Shown here one piece after another: positions 1-12,819 of a stretch of 64,000 nucleotides of DNA. Numbering within the stretch: the first letter of the stretch is position 1; every line of letters begins with the position of its first letter. The notes below the pieces were generated by a model that was given only the letters and a program-made list of their open reading frames with translations, was not told the origin of the DNA and searched no databases. This stretch comes from Cheilinus undulatus (lineage: Eukaryota > Chordata > Actinopteri > Labriformes > Labridae), in NCBI RefSeq assembly GCF_018320785.1, contig NC_054866.1, forward strand, positions 9,082,487 through 9,146,486, read 5' to 3'. The position numbers and the translations under genes are program-made.

Positions 1-127
1 AGCTTCCTATCACAACACCACAGTGGTGTTCAAGCTGAAGAGACCTCCTCCAGAGCACCCCTGCTATCTCAGCTGGATCAATGATACACTGCAGGCTGTG
101 CAGCAATCTGGCATTCCTCAGAGCCTG
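1..127 (+). CDS. gdpd5: gdpd5 exon A (partial at window edge)
   Basis: Frame 2 is open from base 2 and encodes 42 residues ending GIPQSL. It stops at a GTGAGT donor at 128, in phase 0. The true exon start lies outside the window. It contains RPPPEHPCYLSW, which fits the GDPD domain of the family. Confidence 0.8.
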
Positions 128-3100
128 GTGAGTATATTAGAGCTGAATGCTTATGTCAGCCCTGAGAACCAGTTTGCATTATGCTTAGTCCTCTCATCGT
201 CTTTCTCTGAAAACCTATTCAGAGTGAATTATCTTTATTTTTTAGTTTCTCTTTTAGGAATTAGTGTTCTTTTTTCTAATTCAAACCCCTGATATTGCCA
301 CTTCATACATTCTTTTGGCACAGTATTACAGTGAAGAGTATAACTGCAGTCCTGTGTATTGTGCTGTGTGTAGGTGATGTGGACTCCAGATGAAGACAGA
401 GCAATGGTGAAACGGCAAGAGCCTGGTCTGATCCAGACTTCACTAGAGAAGCTGAGTCCTCAAAGTCTTGATCAGTCTGGCATCAGCAGGCTGCTGCTCA
501 GATACAACCAGGCTAACACACAGGAAATCAGGTGGGAACAAACACACATACAATGTTTATATGTCATCAGATTGAAACCTTAGCCCTCCAAATCTCAGCA
601 TATGGCTCTTATGTGACTAGTTGTGACTGTTTAAAGTCCTACTTGCAAAATACATGTATATATGAAAGAGAAACGTTATCAGTAGAATTGATCCATTGTT
701 AGTCACATCGATCTGTTCCACCCCACACCTTCAGCTGTATCAACTAATCAATTGCAGTGTTTCTCGGGTCTCATGCTTTTTGCTGATCTGCATTTTTAAC
801 CTGAAAGTCAACATCTAAGTTTATCGATACTGCTATCGAGTCTCATGGGTCAGATTACGTAATGTTATATCTCAAGCTGAATTATGTGTTTTAATCAAAT
901 CACTGCTGCACAAACACATTAGTTCTTTCCAGGGGGAACACAACCTCCGAATGAGGATGGAGCTCATTAGTTTTTGTTGATATTGATACCTTTATCAATA
1001 CTTTCTATCAATCTTGGTCCTTACCAGTTCCACTAATGATCCTTTTCCATCATTATTTGGAAGACGAAATGGCAATACATTTTAATCGAATAGGTGTAAA
1101 CTGAGTAGAGCCTGAGTTAAAAGCTTATAAAGGGCAGCATTTCATCTTATAGATTTAATTTATGATGCTGAATTAACTAACAAACCCTTATCTTCACAAC
1201 TCTAAACATTTCAGTTTAGGGCTGCGCTGCTTGAGCAGTTCTATAGACACACTTCCAGGTTGCTGCCCTGCGGTCGGAGCAAAATAGTAGTACTACAGAG
1301 CGCATCGCAGCCAGTGTATGTGGAAATTTTGGCTTAAAAAGACACAAAAAAACTTCAGCTGCTGCTAACACACAATATCAACTGCTGCCACTGATCTGAT
1401 CAGTCCCAAACCTTGTAACAGGTCTTGTTCGTAAAAATCTAAATCCAGTGTTGAAAAATCTGTGTTTAATTCAGCAGGATAAGAACTAGTTCACTAACCA
1501 AATGTAGTAAATGGTCTCATATTGTGTTTTTAAGTTGGTGTAGTTAAAGGACAGATTGGTAAAGTAAATAAAATGTCAAAATATGTTCTAATGTAGCATC
1601 AGAAAAAATAAAATTTTGTGTTTAGCAAGACACTTAGGATGAGAAGTCTGTTTTCAAGATAACAAAATGGATAAAACAAATGGAAACAAATACTGTTTTA
1701 ATCTCAACACAAGCTGTGCTCATCTTACAACAGTTCTGTTAAGAATTTATTGTCATCTCATCTTTCCTACAAATAATGTGCATTTTTGATTTGTAGCATT
1801 GATAAGAACTTGGATCATCAAGGAGTATCAATAAGAGTATCAATCTATCCCCATCTGTGAATTTAACTATTATCCCCGTCCTTAGTGCAAGTTGTTTTTT
1901 GGAAAGAAAGTAACTTTTTTTGATTGTTGGTCTTGTAAAAATATTTTGTCTGTCTACCTCCTGAGTGGGCCATGGTTGTGTACCACTGCCTTAGCACACA
2001 GATTAAGTTTAAAAACTTGCTTAATGTATGTGATTACTTTCAGAAACTACTCCCAGAGCAATATCAACCTCACACTTTACACCATCAACGAGCCTTGGCT
2101 CTACTCGGTTCTCTGGTGCAGCGGGGTGTCTTCAGTCTCCTCAGAGGCCCCTCAAATCCTGAAAAAGGTGCCTTACCCAATCTGGCTCATGGTAAGCATC
2201 CATCACATGCCTTACTACTACACTTCTTCTCTCCATCTTAACCATCACTTTAATAGCACTGTAATTGATCTATGTTGCCTTTATTTTCAAGTCAAGCTTG
2301 CCTCTTTATTTTCCCTGTATGTTGCGCAGTAGTGACTTTCTACAAGCCTGGAAAGGTAGCTTAATAGCGAGTTTTTAAAATGAAATAATAAAATCTAAAT
2401 AGACTATATATAGAAGATGATATTAGATGATACCTTGTCTCCTCTCCTTCAGCTGAAGCTCCTCTGCTTGACTAAACAAGGTTAGGTTATATCAACATTA
2501 GAGTGGAGCTTTCAACTGAGTTCATCCTATCAGTTTAATCTCCACACTCTGATGTTCAAGTAAGACAGAAAGACTTCAATCTGTGCATCAATGCATGCTC
2601 AGATTTATGCCAATCTCTACTGCACATTTGAAAGCTCTTAATAGAGGTAGCACCAACCCTGTGCCTCTCCGTTATTGTTTCCCTCACCTCTTCTGTCCAG
2701 TCTACCAGCCTGCTCTCCCAGATTGTGCCACCATGTGGGAGCTCTGCATGGATGTGGATGTGGCTCAGGACTTCTGCAATGGGAGAGTTAAGGCTGTTGG
2801 GCATCTGCAGCACTCCATGTTGGGATAGTTTATACCCTTTCTTAGCATCTGTTTTGTGTATCCAGATACTGGGTGGTGATTCTAATGCTAAGTGTGGATG
2901 CATGTCAATACCCACTGAAGACAGTTTGATAGCTCAGACTAAACGTGGAGGTGGACTGGACTGTCTACATCCACGATGATTTGGTAGTGAAGAAGCTACC
3001 AATAAAAACAGTGTTGTGGCTCACAGACAGCTCCTATTTGGGTACTCTTTGAATTTTCTTTTTGTTGATTAAGTTCCAGAAAAAATCACTACTGACTGGT

Positions 3101-6100
3101 CACTTGTCTTGAAATGAGTTGTCCCTGTCACTGTAACTGTTCGGGGGTTTCTGTTTGTGTTTTTTCAGAGACCAGATGAATACTGCCTGATGTGGGTGTC
3201 TGCTGACCTCATCTCTTTTGCTGTTGTCATTGGAATATTCTTTTTCCAGAAGTAAGTACAGTCACTGTGAACAAATGAGATCCAGTCATTCTTTGAAATT
3301 TCATTGAAGAATAGATTGACGGTATCTCTAATGGTTTTGAACTCCTGTTGTTCTCTCTCATCAAATACACATTTTTACATACCATATTAAACTTGATCCC
3401 AGAAATGGTGCGGTCCCACTCAACGTTTAAAAGTCAAGAGCTGTGCTGCTTTGCTTCACCCTCCTCTGCTGCTTATTTATTGTTTTGAATTGGGGAGTCT
3501 TTTCAACAACAACTGAACTCCCATTGTGTGTCTTAAGTAAACAGAAAATACTGTTTTTGTTTCATGGATAAAATTTAAATAATGAGGGATAAAAGTAGGG
3601 ATGCACAATATTATCAACAGTCATCAGTACAGGCAGGTGATACTTAAAAAAGTAAAATATTGGTATTAATCTTTGGATTTACCAGATTCCACATCCATCA
3701 TCATCATCTTATCATCTTGCAAAGCTCCCATCTGAAACAACTGTGCCAGGTCTGAGAACAGAACCAAACCAATCAGCATCATTTGAGTTTAGTTAAGAAC
3801 GTTGAAATTTCGTCAAACTTTAGCCATCTCAGCAGACATTACAGCTTTTTTCTTCTTCTGTCATTTTATTGGTGGCTAGAAAACACCTTTCAAATGCGCT
3901 ACAGCCACAATCTGGCAATTGCCTGTAAAAATAATTATATAAAAAGTATAGATATAAATTATTATAATAGTCACATAACCTGACACACCAGATAGACTGT
4001 TTCATATTTCCATTGCATTGATATATTTCACATTCATTTAGGAAAGCTCCCATAGAAAGAAGATTGGCAGGACTTAAAAAAAAAACTCTCAGAAGGTGAT
4101 TGGACGAACGTTCAGCTTGACACACTCATGATGGGCCAATCAGAATGACAAGACAAAAATGAGGTAGTAGACATGCACAGCTCCAGGAATACAATTAGCT
4201 GGACAGGTAAACCCAGATGTATCAATGAACAGTGGAGTGTGATGTGGATAAAACTTAGGCCGAGGCAGATTGGGAGAAGAGAGAAACCATCTGCTCCACC
4301 AAGAGAATCTTACAGTGTGGCTCTCTAAAAAGCTTACATTATTTGCTCTCTATTTCATACAGAAATGTGGTCCTGTTGTGATAAAACTGCAGCTATGCTA
4401 AAGGTAGCCATCACTATCGGCTCACATTACAACTAAACCTGCCTTTGCTACCACCTCATTCTCCTCAGATCACACTGGTTGGTTTCAACAGTGTTTGGTT
4501 TGGCACAAATGTTGTGGATTGGAGTTTTTTAAGATGGATATGCCTGATGACAGACATTGAGGTGGGCCAATCCAATGGCTTTAATGGGTCAATAGTCACA
4601 TGAAATCTTCAGTTGTTTTTTAGAATTAATAACTGAATTTTTGAAAACATTGCCCATCTCTTGCTTTACCTTTTAAAGCATAAAGTTCGGGAAATGTATA
4701 TATTGATAATAGATCAGGACTGTTACTGGAAAAAATGAGTTCTGAATATTTGGCAGATAACAGCAAAAATCAGATATCATGTATCCCTAGAAAAAAAGCT
4801 GATCAACAGGGGCAACACCTTTCTGGTTTGTGCTGTGAGCTACTTGCAAAGCATTCTTGAATTTCTCGCTGTACAAATGCAGAAGATGCCACTTTTGACA
4901 GCTTTTCTCCATCATTTTTTCCTGCTGCCTTATGTAGCAGTTTGTAATGTAACCTCCTAGTGAGTGACTGCATCATGGCAGTCATGATGAGATGTGTCCT
5001 TTAACTTCTGTTTAATAGGGAATTCTTTTGCTTTGAAAATAGTTAAAAGTGTTTGCGTGATGCTGACACTTAACAAATTATAATTATTTGATTAGGACAT
5101 TTCTGAGTGTAAATTTTGTTTTGTACCTTTAAATTTTATGTCCCTCTCTTTCTTTAGAAGACATCTCTATGTCTGCAGCATATAATGAAAATAGCAGCTC
5201 ATGCACATTGATGCAGCTTCTTATGCTATTACCATTTTTAATGGTTTTACCAATAATGACCTTCAACAAGGCTCAGTATGTTTGTTTTGTAGCCGCTTTG
5301 ATGCGTTTTAGCTGTTTCCTCCCCCTCACACCTCGATGCTAACAAACCAGTGGTAACAGAGAAGATGTTTGTACTTGTCTTCTTTTAGCTTTCTTTCTCT
5401 CCTGTTTGCCTTCTCCTTTGTTGGGAGCGTGCTTTGTTTGTTTCTGTGACAACTCAAAGACAGACGGATGGACGTCCCTCCTGTTGGCTCTGGTATGGAG
5501 GGTGGTGATCTTTAGTTACAGTCCTGCTTAGCAGACCCCGCGTAGCCTTTGCTGGCTGCTGAACTGACCTCTCTTGTCTCCTGCCTTCTTTTGTCCTTTT
5601 TTGTCCTTCTGCCTCTTCCTTGTCCTCTCTCCTCTGCCTGATGTGCATGCTCTTCTCCTCCTCTGCTGCATTCTGGCACCTTCTCTCAGCTATCACATGA
5701 TCAGGTAACTGGGTCACCTCTTGAGACCTGAAGTCTTCTCTTCTTTCACCCTCTTTGTCTTTCACTATCTTTATCCATCATTCTTTTATTCATTAAAGTC
5801 TTTTTTTTGGTCTTCTGTCTTTATTTAAGACCCTATTCTTTATTATTACATCGATATCCATCAGATCTCTCTCCACCTTCTGCTGTCCCTCTTTTTCTTT
5901 CTCTCTAACTTTCTGGTGATTCACCTGAATCGTACTGCACTGCTGCCACCTCCCTCTCGAGGGAGGGGCTCAGCTCTTTATCTTTGTCTCTGTGAGCACG
6001 ATAAAGTGAATGCTTTCAGCCCACATAGCACAAAAACACTGTATTCAGTCAACATCTTGATTGGAAACGTTACATTTTTGTTCAGCCTAATGTCCAAAAT

Positions 6101-9100
6101 GATCAATGATACTGTATTAATCAGGGGAAGTGCTTTAGGATTGGCTTTTATTGATGCTGATGGAGTAAAAGCTTGCTTGTTTGTATTTCTGTTTCTAAAT
6201 ACCTCTCTGCATTAGTCACAGTTCAAATTGAATTATGATCTTGAGTTAATTTTATTGAAATCAAAGCTGTTTTCATTAAAACAGGGACAGTTAATTGGTT
6301 ACATTTGGCATTACCTCAAAAGCTCAGTTAAGGGAGAGATCTGCAACTGCACAACAAAATTCACTTCTCAGAGTTCAATGTTTGTTCTGCTGGTTCCATA
6401 GCATTTTACCGTCCTTGCAAAAGTGACCTAAATGGAAATGACAAATACTAGAAATGCTTTCTAATGCCTGGGTCAGACTACAAATTCATTGAGCCTCTTA
6501 TGATTATCACTGTCAGATTAGGGCAATAACAGAGCCACAAATTCATGCCATGACTTGATTGACACACAACAGACTACCTGACCAATCATTGCAACTTACA
6601 TGACGGAAAGGGGGCAGGGCTAAACGGCACCTGGGAAGAAGACTGTAAACACACATGTAGTGTGTTCCAAATCACGTACTTTTGTTCTAAACTTCATATT
6701 TTTTAGTGCATAAGTGCATTCATAGTAAGTATAATCAAATGCAGCGTGTTATTTCCACTCTCAAAACAATCTCAGACTTGATTGTGGAACGATGGATGCT
6801 TTGCATCCTTAATGAACGCCATTTTGGCAACAAAGCAGATATGGTATTGTTAGCATGCTATTATGCTAGCTAACGTAAACATCTGGTTGATAGCTAACTA
6901 GCAACAGCAGCATATTTTAATCAAGTAACAGGCATTTAAGGGAATATTAGTTCATTTGAAATTCGGATCTTCCAACATGATATTGAGACAAAACGGTAGT
7001 CAGTGCATAAGAAAACACCATCGTCACTAAGGGTGAAGAAAGCAGGACAAAGTAAGTCCAATTTCATGGCCATGTTTATTGCTTTCTCTGATGTTAAAGA
7101 ATGGCTCAGACTACACCAATTCAGCCAGATTTAAAGGTGCAGTGTGTAATATTTAGCCTATTAGCATTTAGCAAAACAAGCTTGGTTAAAATGAAACATA
7201 ACATTTATAAGTAGATTGATCTAAATTAGTGTTGACATCTGATGACACATTTTTTAAATTTATGTTTTAAATTAACTCAGAATAAGCCTTTTATTCATAC
7301 ATAGGGAGGGTCCCCTCCAAGGAAGCTGCCATCTTGGATTTTTGCATTTTGCCTGTTTCTGTGGCACCATAGAAAGAACCAAATAACAGTTAAGCATGTA
7401 TTGATTTTTAAACTTCACTGGTTCCCACAGTTATCACCAGAGAAATGAGCATCACACTCCAGAATTGACTGTTAGATGTTGATAGTCCCATTTTTACACT
7501 CTGTACCTTTAAACCTGACTGCAGTGACGCAGCTCATTGTCAAAATTCGGGCCCAATTTAGAGCGTCGGGAACGACAAATGGTCTTGTTGTGTGACATAA
7601 TTGACGACGCGACAAAGATGCCCCACGACTCTATAAGACTGGCATGTCAGAATTTTTCTTACATCGTCTTCTAGTTTGACACCCTGACCTGACGTTAACA
7701 ACGTGAATCCTGACGTCTACCAACAGAAGAGTATTTGCTCCTTATCTTTACATTATCATTTAAAAGATTTACCACTTTTTATCCCCTTTTATTCCCTGAA
7801 ACTAATGTGTAAATTTTTATTTTATGTTATTTACATTATTTCATGCATACCTTAAGTCCTATCTGAAGGAGAGTCAGTCCATATTGTCCTCCTCTTGACA
7901 CATCCATAACTGTTATCCATAATCCAATCCATAATTATTTCTTATTTTCCTTTTAACGAGCTAAAGACTGCTACAATCACTTAGAGCACTTCTGTTGTAG
8001 ACTGACTGACACTCTTTGACCCGCCCCTCGACAGCCTGTGAACTTGCACTCACTTGCAGAGACAGTGGTGACGTCAGCATACGGTGAGCGGCTGGGATCA
8101 CTCTTGTAGTGTGGCCAGGCTGTCGGCCAAGACGGGAGAATATTTTTGTTGCATAGTCTGATGGTGCCATCGTGAACGACCAGCTTGGTTCTATAGGAGT
8201 AATCTCTCTATTCCGCTTCATACATGCAGGGATGTTGATGGTCTGTGCACTCATTGGTCAGCATCACTGATGCGATTGGACAGATCATGGAAGGAAAAAA
8301 AACATGATGGACTTAATGCGAGGAGCTCATGAGGTATCCCAGATTTGGCCTTGATTTCTGTTGACTATGAACCACTGCACGGGACGATACCATCAATTTT
8401 CAAAGTCAATGGATCCTAAAACACTGCCATTGTTGATCAGGCTATCAACAGGTGTATTCTGACCTTGGTATTAGTTGATTTATAATCAAACAGAAATAAA
8501 TTACGAATGTAACAGGGTTTTCATATGCTACAGAAATGGTTGTTGCTCTAGAACTTTAGAAGATAATATTTGCCCATGACTTTTGTAATTAGAGCAGCTG
8601 CAGCTGTAAATGACATGATCACTGTTTCGCAAAGGTGTCTGACCTAACATGTGACCCCACAGGTATCGTATGAGTGGTATGCGTAGTTACAACCCTGAGC
8701 AGATCATGCTGAGTGCTGCAGTCAGGAGGTCCAGCAGAGACCTCAATGTGATGAAGGAGAAACTCATCTTCTCTGGTAAGAAATACTCTTACACCCAGAC
8801 GAGCTGTATGCTTATTACTCTGGATGTTTTGTTACGTTCTTGTCTGTTGTTTGGGCTCCTGAACTCAGAAACCAACTGACCTTCTGTCATTGTTATTGTT
8901 ACTTGGAAATTGAAATGTCTGGTCACTTGGCTTGTTCCCATTTGAAACCGGTTAAAATAACTCACTATTTGACTAACTTTATTCATATTTAATTGATTTG
9001 ATTTTTTCTAAACTTGTTTGGTGAAAGAATAAAGACAAACATACCATAGGGTATCTGAGGATGACTTAAATTTATAACAAATGTGCACATGTTTGATGCT

Positions 9101-10866
9101 AGTGATGTGAGCACCTCGCAGCATCCTGATTAATCGCACTCATCCCATTTTAAAATTAAAATTCCACTATTTTTCATTCAGAACTGTTTCGGTGTCTCAC
9201 AATCAAATCACACTTTCCCTCTTAAAGCCCTTTTTGGATATTGAATATATTTTTTTTTAAATTAAACATGAATAAAACCTTTTTTTTTCTTAACTCCAGT
9301 CATTATCATATATAGCAAATATGAATTCATTTTCATTATTTTAACCCTATAAATGCCAGTTTATTTACATAATGCCACTTCTTCTTACACAAAATATGAA
9401 TTATTTTCTATTTGATAAATGCAAAGTGGATTTTTTGTGCAGGGATTATCAGTCTGGTATATGTCAATGATAAGCAGCAACACTGATTTTGACAGACTAG
9501 AGTGTTATGCGCAATTACAAAAAATACAAAAAAAATCACACCTTCCCTCTTAATGCCTTTTTTGGACATGGGATGTATGTAAAAATATTAAACATGATAG
9601 ACATTTTTTATTTTGGTCCTTAAAGGAGACATATTATGCAAAAATCACTTTTTCAGGCTTTTCTAACACAAATATGTGCCCCTGGCCTGTCCACAATCCC
9701 CTCAAATACCAGAAAAATCCATTCCCTCTCCCCCTCTCTTTGTCCACTTTTCAGAAAATGTGTGCTGAAACAAGCTGTTTTCTGATTTAGCTCCTGGTGA
9801 CCTCACCAGGAGCGTAAGCACCCGCCCCCAGGTTTGGTTGGCCCTCCCCCACTTGGAGGAAATTTCGCTCTCCTCTACTGATCCTTTGAACTACCAGTTG
9901 AGATGCTGGATAGCTCAGACTATGGTCTGGGAGGTTGATGGTTCAAATTCCAGTCAAGTTCTAACCTTTGGACAAAAGTGTCTGTAGTACCAGGAGTACT
10001 GCATCCATTTCCTGAGAGGGGTGTGGTCAGGGGCGGAGTCAGACAGCTAATTACCATTTAAAGCCACAGACACAGAAACGGTTCGTTCTGAGAAGGGCTG
10101 AAATAGAGGGGGTTTCAAACGTACAAAAATCCTATACTGGAGTGTTTTTTCAGCAACAAACTTCACTGGCATGTTTTGGGGACCTCTGAGACCAATTTAA
10201 GCTTGTCTTAAAAGGGTATAATATGTCTCCTTTAACTCCAGTCCTCATTCTTTGTAGCATATGTGTTTTTTTTTTTATTTTAACTCTATAAAAGCCATTT
10301 TATTTACATAATGCCACTTTTTAGCTGGTGCACCTGCATAAACAGGTGGATGCACATGGCTGTATTTTTTACTCTCTGCTCTGCAGGGACAGGCTGTTTT
10401 TCAAAATTTTTATTCATGATGCAGACATGGCTGCAAAGATCATGTTAATGAAAGGGGAATTTTAATTACCTCTGATGTTTTCACTTCAAAGACATACACA
10501 CGTACCTTGAAAGACAAAGAGGCCATTTTCGAATGAATAATCTTGGTTTTTAACAATCTAAATTGCTACAAACCTGAAAGTAGCATTTTAGGCCATTTAA
10601 TGTAATCTACTGTAAATACCATATAATGTCTCTGCACATCAATCATAGAAGAAATGAGTGAATCAGATGGAAAACACTAAAAACTAGAACTTGGAAGGCA
10701 TAAGTCCAGGATGTATTCCTGACATAATTAAATTCATGTTTTTTTTAATGCCATGGCTATGAGATACAAAAATACAGTTTTTCCTGGTTTTCATCAATAC
10801 ATTTTTTCAGCACAGATTTCAGTGTGTGTTTTGGCTGCAGCTACACACACACACACACACCCCCCC

Positions 10867-10903
<37 letters not shown>

Positions 10904-12819
10904 TTCTCAAAACAGATACACACCAGACTCTGACGTCTATTCGAAAACCCCCTAAGTAGTTTTAGTTGAAATAATTTATTCCACTGGCCCACAGACACTG
11001 TTCTATCCTATAATTTCAAACAAGGTCATTATCTCCCATAATGCATCTCTGCAAACATTGAAATATGGCAAAATTTGGCAACAATTTTTTCAATTTTTAC
11101 CTCTGAATTACAGAGGAATTAACAGGATATCTTATTTCTGTATTACAATGGCAATAGAATGAAAATAAGTGGTTTTAATGGTAGTCAGTGGGGGCTAAAA
11201 GGGCTCCAGGAGGGAGAGTGCTAGTTTTTTGTCTACACAATGGAAACATTTTGTCAACACAGAATTTTTTTTCATTAAAAAATCAACATCTTTGTCAAAT
11301 ATCATCATCTTAGCATGATAACGGCTAAAGTGAGAGCAAAAAATACAATTAAAAAGCCTAAAAGTGCTCTAGGAGTGCCTGAGGGTTAAAGAGGGACTCA
11401 ACCACTGAAAAAGGAATGTGTTATGATCTTAAAGGAAATAAGTGAACAGTAAAAAGCTAAATGTTTGATTATGTAAGGTTCAGATGACTTCTGACTCGTC
11501 TGCTGAGCTGTCTGATTTTTTTAAAGGTAAATGAGACATTGAGGACTAGTGATGGACTTATTTTACACCATTGTAGCTGCAGGAAGGTGCTGATGTGGCT
11601 CATCTAAATAGTTTTAAAAGGGACAATAAAGCAAGAGATCAATCGCGATCACTGATTTTACAAATTCTGTTGCATGCATTAATTTAACTTAAATATGCTT
11701 AACAAGAAACATATTAAACTTGATTAATTGTTAATATCAAAAATGTTTGCTCCCACCCTCAGTATGTATAAGTGTTTGCTATGATTGATGACAGTTTGAA
11801 CTGTCAGTCTCATCGGCCACAGAGTCAAAATCCAAAGAGCTTTCTTCATTATTATTCTTAGGTTTAGGAAGTCAGAAGAAAAGTACTTCCAGATTGCAAT
11901 GTGGGTATCGAATCGCTCTTAAAGAGTCTCCAAGCACACCTTTGGACCACACTGAAGTTACAGAATTAAGGTCATAATTTCACCGTGACTCAGTGAAAAG
12001 ACTCGGCCAGGGCAAACATTTGTCTGACCAGAAGTAGCCTAGCAATGGTTGCTATGGGGGATTTCTGATTGGTGGGTCAGAAGACTAATCAGAGAGCCAA
12101 CAAAGGGGTAAATTCCTCTCTGTACGTGTCAATTTTCTGACTTAAAAATTCTGAGATAAGGTTTAAGCTTTTTTGAGTTCAGGATCCCAGCTAGCATGTT
12201 ACTCCATCCCAGCATGCACTGCTCTGAGTGTCTGTGACTGTGTTTGCTCCTCCTCCTCTTTCTCTCCCCTGTTGAAGGTCAACCTCAGTAGCAGCCTTTG
12301 TGATGTACACCACCTCCTGTCCATGCTACCACCAGTGTGACTTCTTCCTATATTTCATTCATCCATTGCATCCCTCGTTGCCTGCCACTCCTCTTTCTTC
12401 TGTGCCCCTTCTCCCCTTCATCCATTCATCATCCCTTCATGCACCAAACCTCCCCCATAATTCTCCTGCTGGAAACACCATCATGTGTAGGGGAGCTTGT
12501 AGACGCCCCAATCTGTCTAGACAGCCTGTAGTGCTGAGGGGCAAAGGTAAGATAACTCAGCGCCAACTTTTAAATTTTTTTTTTCTCCCTCACTTTAAGT
12601 ATTTGTTTAACTGTCACCTCTTTAAAAACAATTCTAGTAGTTTCCTTAAAAACTGTTGTGCTTTAAAAATGAAGAAGTTGCTCTGCCACCTCCCAACACA
12701 CTGACTTTTTCCCTATCCTTTGGCTCCCTCCAGAGGTGGGGAATGGAGTTGGCAGTGGTGAGGAGCTGTATGCAGACAATGGCTACGACTACTACACCAA
12801 TCAGGGCATAAGCCAGTGA
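1..12819 (+). CDS. gdpd5: gdpd5-like glycerophosphodiester phosphodiesterase, 3' part (exons at 1-127, 374-531, 2044-2191, 3169-3251, 8663-8775, 12734-12819)
   Basis: This is the C-terminal part of a GDPD5/GDE2-type protein. In vertebrates GDE2 is a six-pass membrane enzyme with an outward-facing GDPD domain; it cleaves glycerophosphodiester or GPI-anchor bonds and promotes neuronal differentiation. Six exons join in one frame (715 bases, 237 residues plus stop) with consistent phases. They give the end of the catalytic domain, including a NEPWLYSVLWCSGV-like stretch, then a hydrophobic helix (DLISFAVVIGIFFF), then the cytosolic motif RSYNPEQIMLSAAVRRSSRD and MKEKLIFSE, which I recognise as the GDPD5 hallmark. 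The tail is short and acidic and ends in GISQ. The catalytic N-terminal half and the earlier membrane helices are upstream of base 1. A close paralogue such as the second fish gdpd5 copy, or gdpd4, is the main alternative; the juxtamembrane motif favours gdpd5. Confidence 0.85.
374..531 (+). CDS. gdpd5: gdpd5 exon B
   Basis: The exon follows a TAG acceptor and enters in phase 0 (VMWTPDEDR). It ends ...TQEI plus two bases before a GTGGGA donor. The stretch GISRLLLRYNQA resembles the GDPD barrel strand 'GISRLNLRY' I recall from the family. 52 codons plus two bases. Confidence 0.82.
532..2043 (+). other. gdpd5 intron between exons B and C
   Basis: AT-rich intron of about 1.5 kb. I saw no coding stretch or clear transposon in it. 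Confidence 0.7.
2044..2191 (+). CDS. gdpd5: gdpd5 exon C
   Basis: The exon begins after TTTCAG. Its first base completes the split arginine codon, followed by 49 codons, and it ends at a GTAAGC donor in phase 0. It encodes the NINLTLYTINEPWLYS and LWCSGVSSVSSEAP stretches, the last part of the phosphodiesterase barrel. Confidence 0.87.
3169..3251 (+). CDS. gdpd5: gdpd5 exon D, last transmembrane helix
   Basis: The exon lies between a long pyrimidine tract with TTTTTCAG and a GTAAGT donor, leaving phase 2. It encodes RPDEYCLMWVSADLISFAVV followed by a phenylalanine-rich end, i.e. the final membrane-spanning helix of GDE2-type proteins. Confidence 0.88.
4020..4610 (+). repeat. dispersed repeat, family shared with 51780-52430 and part of 21830-21975
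   Basis: Diverged blocks recur in the same order at 51780-52430: an AGGAAAGCTCCCATAG-like start, a CTCCACCAAGAGAA block, an AAATGTGGT block, then CCTGATGA and a GGCCAATCCA block. Part of the same family appears reversed inside the hAT element near 21830-21975. Superfamily not identified. Confidence 0.5.
7135..7508. mobile_element. TTAA-flanked MITE (piggyBac-type target site)
   Basis: A 374-base element flanked by TTAA at 7131-7134 and 7509-7512. Its ends are inverted repeats: AGGTGCAGTGTGTAA on the left and AGGTACAGAGTGTAA (reverse complement) on the right, 13 of 15 matching. No coding capacity. A TTAA duplication is typical of piggyBac-mobilised elements; the superfamily is inferred from that alone. 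Confidence 0.7.
8663..8775 (+). CDS. gdpd5: gdpd5 exon E, cytosolic juxtamembrane motif
   Basis: The exon follows CCCACAG and ends one base before a GTAAGA donor (phase 1). It encodes MSGMRSYNPEQIMLSAAVRR, then SSRDLNVMKEKLIFS. This is the most conserved and diagnostic part of the gene in the window. Confidence 0.93.
9199..10335 (+). repeat. local tandem duplication, second copy split by a MITE
   Basis: The block 9199-9380 contains CACTTTCCCTCTTAAAGCCC, AACATGAATAAAACC, TTAACTCCAGTC and TTTATTTACATAATGCCACTT. The same blocks recur in order at about 9538-9623 and continue at 10232-10320 after the MITE. The spacer between the copies is about 150 bases. Confidence 0.65.
9624..10231. mobile_element. 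TTAA-flanked MITE, 608 bases
   Basis: Perfect 14-base terminal inverted repeats (AGGAGACATATTAT) are flanked by TTAA at 9620-9623 and 10232-10235. The sequence after the left end is a common fish repeat. A tRNA-like stretch with A-box- and B-box-like motifs lies near 9907-9950. No open transposase. The element sits inside the second copy of a local tandem duplication. Confidence 0.78.
10843..10899. repeat. (CA)n / C-run microsatellite
   Basis: Alternating CA interrupted by a run of cytosines, 57 bases, in the gdpd5 intron. Confidence 0.95.
12292..12546 (+). CDS. possible in-frame cassette exon of gdpd5
   Basis: A stretch between a pyrimidine-rich tract with CCTCAGTAG and a GTAAGA donor is open for 85 codons in the frame set by exon E. 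It leaves in the phase needed by the terminal exon (phase 1 on both sides, 255 bases). The encoded sequence is rich in proline, serine and histidine, and I recognise no counterpart in GDPD5 proteins. It may be a lineage-specific alternative exon or chance. Confidence 0.25.
12734..12819 (+). CDS. gdpd5: gdpd5 terminal coding exon
   Basis: The exon follows CCCTCCAG. Its first two bases complete a GAG codon from exon E, so the protein reads ...KLIFSE then VGNGVGSGEELYADNGYDYY and TNQGISQ, stop. The acidic, tyrosine-rich tail fits GDPD5 C-termini, although the exact end differs between species. Confidence 0.85.

Larger units (their letters stand above)
3252..8662 (+). other. gdpd5 intron between exons D and E
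   Basis: A 5.4 kb intron. It contains a repeat-family segment at 4020-4610, a TTAA-flanked MITE at 7135-7508 and a diffuse repeat around 6470-6620 that resembles 55380-55560. Other stretches, including the long pyrimidine-rich part near 5300-5900, show no recognisable gene. Confidence 0.65.

Noticed and set aside
2556..2979. Open frames of 81-119 residues in a gdpd5 intron
   Set aside because: No family similarity, no splice signals in phase with gdpd5, and overlapping frames on both strands.
9905..9960. tRNA-like sequence inside the MITE
   Set aside because: A- and B-box-like motifs are present but the acceptor stem does not pair, so it is not called as a tRNA gene.
12300..12704. 134-residue single-exon gene
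   Set aside because: The open frame runs across a GTAAGA donor and lies in the gdpd5 intron; kept only as a possible cassette exon up to 12546.
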